From Calocera cornea HHB12733 (Eukaryota; Basidiomycota; Dacrymycetes; Dacrymycetales; Dacrymycetaceae): a stretch of 64,000 nucleotides of DNA. Positions 57,953-64,000 of the stretch are shown here, in pieces. Position 1 is the stretch's first letter. Each line of letters opens with the position of its first letter. The DNA is taken from positions 88,687 to 152,686 of the forward strand of contig KV423943.1 in NCBI GenBank assembly GCA_001632435.1, in the 5' to 3' direction. The notes below the pieces were generated by a model. That model did no database searches and was not told where the DNA came from. It saw only the letters and a program-made list of their open reading frames with translations. A program made the position numbers and the translations under genes.

Positions 57953-59674
57953 TCAGCAAAGGTTATTGTCGTTCCCGCCACTGGCATCCCCTCCGCCCTG
58001 CAGAAGCCCGTCCATGCCCTGCAGCGCTTCGCCCAGCCCAAACACCTCGCTCAGCACTTTCTCCGGCTCGTCGACCCCGAATTTCTTCAGGATAGCTTGC
58101 AAGGCTGCGTGAATGGTCAGCATTGACCTCTAGGCGACATGTGTGTGTTGGTGTCGGACGAATCGTCCAACACCAACACATCACAACGGAAAGTACTCAC
58201 CGACGGTAATCCCCACCTCAACCACCTTGCCGCCGTAGGTCCACACGAGCTCCTTGCCCTTTGCCTTGACCTTGGCGAGCTTCTTCCCGTGCTTCTTCTT
58301 GCTGGCGTTCTTCTCGCGCTGGTGCTCCTCCAACTCGCGCTGCTTACGCTCCACCTCGAGCTGTGCGTCGGCGATCTTGCGCCTCTCCAGCTCCTTCTTC
58401 CTCTCCTCGAGTGGCAGCTTCTCGAACTCCTTCTGGCGCGCAGCGATGGTCTTGTCCCATCCGGTGCGTCTCCCAACCTGGTAGCTCTCCACGAGCTCCT
58501 TCTCCCTCACGCGGCCCACCGCCCCCTCGATCTCGTCCTCCTGCTCCTCCAGAGCGACGAGCGCCGCGACGATTCCATCGAACTCGCCCACGTTGGCGAC
58601 GCGGACCTTCTCCACGATCATCTCGGCCTCGCTCGCCTTGCGGAGATCGATTTCGGCGCGGGTAGAGCGGTTGAACGCCTCCGGGTTGGCCATCCCGGAG
58701 AGCACAAGCTTCTCGATCTTCTCCTTGCGGAGCCTGGAGGGCGGCTCCCAGGTAGCGGAGACATTGGCGTCGGCGGCGGGAACAGCAGTAGGGCCGGCAG
58801 CATCCTCGGCAGCTTCGTCGGCGCTCGCGTCCTCGACGTCGTCAGCAGCGCCGTCCTCGACGTCGTCAGCAGCACTGTCCTCGGCGTCGGCAGCAGCAGC
58901 GGGACCGGCGTGGTCAGCAGCAGAGGGTTCGTGGGCGACAGGGGCCAGGACGAGCTGGGGGATGTAATGAGAAACCTGGGAAGGGGTTAGCAATGCCGTA
59001 GATAGAATGACAATGAGGAGAGCCTCATTGTCGACACCAACACATCACAAGTGATGTGTTGGGTGTTGGACGATTCGCCGACACCAACACATCACAAGTG
59101 ATGTGTTGGGTGTTGGACGAATCGTCCGCCATCAATCCATCACAAGACGCACCTTGTCGCCAGCGAGCAGCTCCTTGAGGCGCTCCGTCGTCCACACGGC
59201 ACCGGCACCGTACTTCGCCTCGTAGGCTTTGACCAGCTGGGAGGCGAACATAGCTCCCACCTCGCCTGACACTTTCCCCTTCCCAGCTTTCTTGCTCGCC
59301 TTCTTCCCCCCTTTCTCCCCGCTCGCCTCTCCGGCATCCTCGCGCACGTCGAGGGCGATCTTCTCCGCCTTCTTCTTGCTCGCCTTCTTCTTCGTCGCCT
59401 TCTTGGCCGGCCCCTTGCCCTTCTTGTCCAGCTCGGCAGCAGGCTCGGACGCGCTGTCGTTGATCGTGCTCGCCTCGGTGTTGCTGCTCGGGGCGAGCGA
59501 GGTCTTCGTCGCCTTGAAGAAGTCGACGAAGGGCGCGGTGGCCTGCTGAGTTTCGCCGATCAAGGAGATCGTCGTCTCCCAATCGGGTGCGGCCGTCAGG
59601 CTGGCGACGGCCGCATTGCTGCTGGTAATCGAGGCGGAGAGGGAAGCGTTGTCGACAGTGTCGACCATAGACAT
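57953..59674 (-). CDS. Lysine/glutamate-rich protein, unknown; both introns carry hairpin repeats
   Basis: Exons 59674-59153, 58975-58201 and 58104-57953 give 482 aa. The N-terminal part has a hydrophilic lead (MSMVDTVDNASLSASITSSN) and a KK/AKK-rich block (KKATKKKASKKKAEK), then AMFASQLVKAYEAKYGAGAV. The second exon starts VSHYIPQLVLAPVA, continues with Ala/Asp repeats (DVEDGAADDVEDASADEAAE), a helix EKIEKLVLSGMANPEAFN and a long charged coil (EERKKELERRKIADAQLEVE). It ends ALQAILKKFGVDEPEKVLSE. I do not recognise the family. Introns of 177 and 96 nt are longer than the local norm, entirely because of the inserted repeats. Confidence 0.72.
58141..58187. repeat. Dispersed repeat hairpin in the second intron of the gene at 57953 (2)
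   Basis: Arms TGTGTTGGTGTCGGACGA and TCGTCCAACACCAACACA are reverse complements with one mismatch and almost no loop. The whole hairpin lies inside the 58105-58200 intron. Confidence 0.85.
59031..59146. repeat. Cluster of dispersed repeats in the first intron of the gene at 57953 (3)
   Basis: Five copies in alternating orientation: TCGACACCAACACATCACAA, GTGATGTGTTGGGTGTTGGA, CGACACCAACACATCACAA, the inverted form again, and a decayed copy ending CCATCAATCCATCACAAG. They could form two or more stacked hairpins in the pre-mRNA. The intron would be about 60 nt without them. Confidence 0.85.
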
Positions 59675-60338
59675 ACTTTGAGAGATGGTTGTCGTGGAGA
59701 GAATGCGAGGGGTGGGAAGTGTGCGACTTCACAAATTCGGCCCTCGACTTGCCATACAGGTGCATTTGCCTCCGGGCTGTGCTACATCGCTTTCCGGGCT
59801 TCTGCCCCTGTTCCCGGGCCTCATGTTAGCCTCATGGTTTACATGAGTCACCGAAGCGCTGGAAATCGCTGGAAAACAGCAAAAAGCATCGTTCAAAGCG
59901 CATACATGTCGCTTTGCGTGATGTGTTGTGTGTCGGACGGTCCTCAGCCCAAAAGTGTTGTCATTGGCGCAGTTCTCGTTGGATTTCTATTCTTAAGGGG
60001 GGGAAATATTTCAACAATGCTATTTAACAATATAGAGTACTTAACTAATGTGGTAGTGCTGACTGACGCCAGAAAATACATTGTCGAGATTCGACGAATA
60101 CGACTTTACAATCACGTGACGTGCGCCGCGGGAGACAGATGCTGTGCTGGCACGGGCGCAAAGTGCTCCAGCCCCCTAAGTCCTCGAGCTCGTCGTCCGC
60201 AGCACTCTGCTCATCGCCTTACTCACCACCATCCACACGAACTTGAAACCTGAAACGAAAACCTCTGTAAGTCTATCGTGGTGGTAATGGTACACTCACT
60301 GATAACCTTGTCTTTAGGCATTGTCCAAACTCGATCCG
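59675..60338. other. Divergent promoter with a repeat copy
   Basis: Between the divergent genes at 57953 and 60339. It contains a minus-orientation repeat copy (GTGATGTGTTGTGTGTCGGA) at 59918-59940, an AT-rich patch at about 59990-60100, and a likely 5' UTR intron of the plus-strand gene (about 60267-60318, GTAAGT...TTTAG). Confidence 0.5.
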
Positions 60339-61706
60339 ATGAAGAAGGGTGTCATAGAGAGTCCCGGCCCGCCGGCGCACGATGAGGCGCAGGTAGCGAA
60401 GGGCAGAGGTGCGTCTCTTACATCTAACAGCTGCTCGGACGTTACTGACTAACGTGTAGATCCTGACATTGACGAACGATACAACCAAACGGGCCCTCGG
60501 AGAGCATCTGGCGCACTTTCCGGGGGCGACGTCAGCACCGACGATCGCAACCAAGTCGAGGACGAGACTGCAACCATCCTCGATAGCGAATCCGTCAGCG
60601 CCTTCGTCCGACACCAACACATCACACCAGAGAGCGCTCGCCTTCGGGGCCTCTCGCCCGCTATCCGCCTGTGGGATAGCAACACTGCTCGCCCTCGGAG
60701 CAGTGCGGCCACTGTCAATCTGGCAACCCCCAAGTCTGCCGGTTCTGCAGACTTGATCCAATCGGGCCCTCGGGGAGCATTTGGCGCACTCTCCGGGGGC
60801 GAACTCAGCACCGACGATCGCACCCACATCGAGGACGAGACTGCAAGCTTCCCCGATGGCGAATCCGTCAGCGCCTTCGTCCGACACCAACACATCACAC
60901 CAGAGAGTGCCCGCCTTCGGGGCCTCTCGCACGCTATCCGCCTGTGGGATAGCAACACTGCTCGCCCTCGGAGCAGTGAGGCCGTTGTCACCCTGGCCAC
61001 CCCGAAGTCCGCCGGTTCTGCGGACTCTGACGACCTCAGCGCCGTCAACACCCTTTCCCTCCCTACGGTCATTGCCCCTCACTCCCCTGCTCCTTCATAT
61101 CGCACCGACGCTGATCTCGCGGAACCTGTCTCTGCCAACGGCCTCGAGGGAGTAGGCGAGGTCCAAGCAGAGGATGATCTGGCTGAGCAGGCTGAGGGAA
61201 ATGTTGAGGACGAGGAAGATACTGAGGAGGACAAGGAAGATGCTGAGGAGGGCGAAGAAGATGCTGAGGAGGAGGAGGACGACGACGAAGATGATGAGGA
61301 GGATGACGAAGATGCTGATGAGGACGAGGAAGAGCCGCATGCACAAGCGGTCGAGTTTTTGCCGGTGTACTGCAAGCACGACGATCTGCCCAAGTATGCA
61401 GAGGTTCTTCCTTGCCGCACGGCTACACCCTCTTCCCTACCGTCTCCTCCTCCCTCGCCTCCCCGCAAGAACAACACGATGCCGTTCATCCCGACGTTCC
61501 ACATTCCGACGAGGGCTGAGGTGAGAGCAGTGTGGGACGACTGCAGGGCCGAAGTTACCGAATCTGCTGAAGTACTGCATACCTCGACGCGCCGCTCGAG
61601 GACATCCGCAAGCCACAACCGGGGCTTATTCTCCAGGTTCAAGCACGGCAAGAACAACATCAATTCTCGTCTCGGCGATTTCACCATCCCACCTCTGCGC
61701 TTGTGA
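60339..61706 (+). CDS. Protein with 91-residue tandem duplication and acidic tract, unknown
   Basis: Exons 60339-60408 and 60460-61706 give 438 aa. After a short lead (MKKGVIESPGPPAHDEAQVA) the protein is two near-identical 91-residue units (SGALSGGDVSTDDR and FGALSGGELSTDDR starts; both contain FVRHQHITPESARLRGLS and IRLWDSNTARPRSS). Then comes an acidic run of about 50 residues (EEDTEEDKEDAEEGEEDAEE type), VEFLPVYCKHDDLPKYAEVL, and a basic C terminus with SRFKHGKNNINSRLGDFTIP. The peptide FVRHQHIT is the in-frame translation of the 20-nt dispersed repeat. I do not recognise the family. Confidence 0.68.
60491..61036 (+). repeat. 273-bp in-frame tandem duplication
   Basis: Units 60491-60763 and 60764-61036 are near-identical (GGGCCCTCGGAGAGCATCTG and GGGCCCTCGGGGAGCATTTG starts), each 91 codons. 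Each carries one plus copy of the dispersed repeat (60605-60625, 60878-60898). Confidence 0.9.
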
Positions 61707-62033
61707 GGTTACTGATCACCGGCGCCTGAGTCGCCATCGATCATATGTCACACTGTGTTCTGTCTACTCTCCTCTCCTTTCCGCTCTCCACCCTCTTCAC
61801 CACTACCACTCGCATCAATCCCACCGGTCCCTCCAGCTCAATCTGCATCTCTTGATGAGGTGCAGTTAATACTGCTTCATCTTTGATAGATTAGCTTGTA
61901 TACTTGGCCTGGAGGGCCATTCTAATGACACTCGTTCAGAAAACTTGCGGCCCGAACACCTGTCCTAGCTTATGACAGGTAATCCCTTGAGACCCCCGCT
62001 GCCCATAACGCGTGAGTACGTGCCAGGTTCCGC
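61707..62033. other. Intergenic region
   Basis: Nothing recognised; 3' flank of the duplicated-unit gene and 5' flank of the transposon ORF. Confidence 0.4.
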
Positions 62034-63722
62034 ATGTTTTCTTGTGCCTTTCAACCACGATCCGACGAGCAAGACGACATCTCGCCGGAGTGGTTTGGTG
62101 CTGCTGATAACATCAGTGACGCCATTGTACTAGACCCTGACCCTGACGAGGTCGTCGTCGGCCCTCGTCGACGTCAACATCGAACGGTGCTTGGATTGCT
62201 CGCCTACTCGCCTGGATTCGGTTTCTGGACGATAACCCAAGTACTCATTCAAAGGGATCGTCGACGCTGGAGAGGCTTCAAGGAGAGGAAGAGCATAAGC
62301 CAGGGATTCTTGTTGAACGTGCGTCGTTCGCCATCTTCTGCCAATTTGCCGCGTGTCGCTAACAGCAGTCCTCTGCAGCAGATGACACGTAGCGCTGGCA
62401 AGGCGAAGAAGCTTATCATCCAGAAAGGGACGCAGCAGTGCATCTGCCCACAGTGCAAGACTGCGGCCAGACCGCACGGCAGGTTCCTCACGAAGGACCA
62501 GATGCGCGCGCATCTCAGACATCAATCGTCGCAAGCCCCACGTCGACCTCAGCAGCACGCAGAGCCGATGCCGTCACAGGCTGAGATGATTCTGGATGAG
62601 CATCTTCTGTCTCTGGAACAGGATGGAGACTGGTATATGGCAATGGACGAGGCTCCCGCCCTCCATATCCCCCCATTGTCTCCGCTGCTGACAGCCGGCG
62701 GGGTTCCCTCTTCATCGCCCTCCACTCCACCTCTTATCGCCTCTCCACCTCCGGCTTCATCGTCCGACAGCAACACATCACATTCGGATGAAGCTGTGCT
62801 TGGTATACTGGGTGATGCTGGTGTTGTTCGTCCGTCCGACACCAACACATCACATGGATCCGACACCAACACATCAAGCCCCCGCCCAGCCTCGCCAACA
62901 CCGCCGCTGCCTCTTCCGTTACAACCCCCCCCAACTTCCCCAAGCCCTTCTCCAGAGCCTATGCAATTGGACGAGGATGCTAGCACACCATTCGAAGACG
63001 ATGAAGAGCCTGACCCGGGCATCTCTGTCGACGACTTGTGCATCCCGGTGTCAGCATCCCCCCTACCCTACGACTTCCATCGGCCAACGCAGGAACCTTG
63101 GCTTTGCTATCTTGGTGTGCATGCGAATGCTGCAGTTCGAGGGATAGTCCTCCTGCTGATGCTGATGCATGCACACTACCAACTTCCTCATATGGCTTGC
63201 GCAGTACTGGCGACAATGCTGTACACCCTCTTGGAGTTTTGCTTTGTACTTTCTCCCTCGGGCAGCTCCCCGCCGGCCACTGCTCCTCCACGGACTCTCA
63301 GGACAATGTACAAGCGAATGGGTATCTGGGATCGCTTCGAGGTCAAGACTCTCTGTCCCAAGTGCTGGGAACCAGAAGAGCTAGAGGAACAAGAGATGGA
63401 CGCCGATCTCCTCGAGGACTTCGGGCCCGCGGATATCGTCAAACGCGTCCAGGACTGGCAACGCTTGTGCCGCCGATGTGAGGAGCCTCTCTATGCCGAG
63501 GCCGCCAAGTCTGGATATATACGGCCACGGAAACAAGCACCTTATGACCTCTTCTCTCTCCAGCTTACAGAATGTCTGGCTCAGCCTAGCTTCGAAGACT
63601 CATGCGAATCATACTTGGACGATGTCGACACAGATGGTATTTATACTCGGATTCAGCAAGGCAGTGTTTGGAGAAACATGAAGGCTCCAGACGGGACGCG
63701 CTGTCTGCACCACTCAGTTTAG
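62034..63722 (+). mobile_element. Plavaka/Tnp2-like transposon ORF, N-terminal part only (truncated)
   Basis: One open frame, 562 aa from ATG 62034. A zinc-finger-like head CICPQCKTAARPHGRFLTKD leads to a proline-rich linker. Then come the stretches usual just before the transposase of Plavaka/Tnp2 (CACTA-like) elements in Agaricomycetes: VLLLMLMHAHYQLPHMACAV, LRTMYKRMGIWDRFEVKTLC, PKCWEPEELEEQEMD, and RIQQGSVWRNMKAPDG. In complete elements a DDE-type transposase follows; here the frame stops at HHSV, so the element is a fragment. Three copies of the dispersed repeat are inside the frame, read as SSDSNTSH, SDTNTSH and SDTNTSS. A possible intron near 62319-62366 does not keep the frame. Confidence 0.6.
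62761..62877 (+). repeat. Dispersed repeats inside the transposon-like ORF (4)
   Basis: Three plus copies: CGTCCGACAGCAACACATCA at 62761, CGTCCGACACCAACACATCA at 62833 and GATCCGACACCAACACATCA at 62858. All lie in the Pro/Ser-rich linker and keep the frame open. Confidence 0.9.
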
Positions 63723-64000
63723 GACTGTACGGAGTCCGTCTGAATAGGCAATCCGAGGGCGTCGTATTCCGTGAAGTCGTCACAGGTCCGGAAGGGTATT
63801 CCGGAGTCGGAATAGCAAACGGGATAGGTGTAATTAGTTAGGAAGGTCCGGAATAGAGTGTAAAGTGTAGGGAGCAGTAGGAGATCTGGGGAAGTAGAGG
63901 CGTATGGTAAAGAGAAGATGTCGGAAGCCGGCCCCCCTTTCGGAGAAGGAGAATCCGGCTTTTATCTGCCTAACCCGATGTTTACCTTTCGGAATCCCAT
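63723..64000. other. TCCGGA-rich sequence after the transposon ORF
   Basis: Contains repeated CCGGAA/TTCCGGA motifs (GGTCCGGAAGGG, ATTCCGGAGTCGG, AAGGTCCGGAATAG, TTTCGGAATCC). Such short subterminal repeats are common near ends of CACTA-like elements, but no terminal inverted repeat can be confirmed because the window ends. Confidence 0.45.

Noticed and set aside
57861..62877. CRISPR array
   Set aside because: Repeat copies are irregularly spaced over 5 kb, in both orientations, within exons and introns of eukaryotic genes; there are no spacers of uniform size.

Overview
The window reads as a filamentous basidiomycete, most likely a wood-decay Agaricomycete. The support is dense GC-rich genes split by many 46-60 nt GT-AG introns, pepsin-like and proline-specific peptidases of fungal type, a SigF-like/NTF2-like protein, tandem F-box genes and a Plavaka/Tnp2-type transposon ORF. 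I cannot name the species from sequence alone. Gene models were built by hand from reading frames, splice signals and phase. Where exons are listed they sum to whole codons unless stated.

Layout. 1-4.2 kb: the 3' part of a secreted aspartic protease, an S33 proline-specific peptidase and an ABHD11-like mitochondrial hydrolase. 4.3-12.6 kb: an accessory block of four tandem minus-strand paralogues encoding secreted, GPI-anchored proteins with one or two 8-cysteine CFEM-like modules. They are separated by unusually long intergenic regions that carry a repeated promoter-like block. 13.3-14.5 kb: a peroxisomal enoyl-CoA hydratase/isomerase paralogue ending in a GC-AG intron. 16-33 kb: MARVEL protein, Rad57/XRCC3-like recombinase, DNA polymerase delta small subunit, a decayed F-box copy, tricalbin, a small secreted membrane protein, OLA1/YchF GTPase, the second enoyl-CoA hydratase/isomerase and cyclin B. 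34.7-39.4 kb: three F-box/LRR-like genes, two of them tandem paralogues. 40-57 kb: CNNM/Mam3 transporter, KDEL receptor, COG6, Mpo1-like protein, a coiled-coil protein, a flavin monooxygenase, an ICT1-like release factor, mitochondrial uL30, HSBP1, the cap hypermethylase Tgs1, a SigF-like protein and a 5'-truncated polysaccharide deacetylase.

57.8-64 kb is the most unusual part. About 15 copies of a ~20 nt sequence (core CGTCCGACACCAACACATCA), many in opposed pairs that would fold into hairpins, lie in intergenic DNA, in both introns of one gene, and inside the coding exons of two others. The coding copies are read in different frames, so the nucleotide sequence appears to be what spreads, not a peptide. 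The block ends in a truncated Plavaka-like transposon ORF. This short repeat is the best candidate for something undescribed.

Functionally the window mixes housekeeping genes (DNA replication and repair, cell cycle, ER-Golgi traffic, mitochondrial translation, peroxisomal beta-oxidation) with fast-evolving surface-protein and F-box families. No operon-like logic is expected or seen; several gene pairs are divergent and share short promoters.
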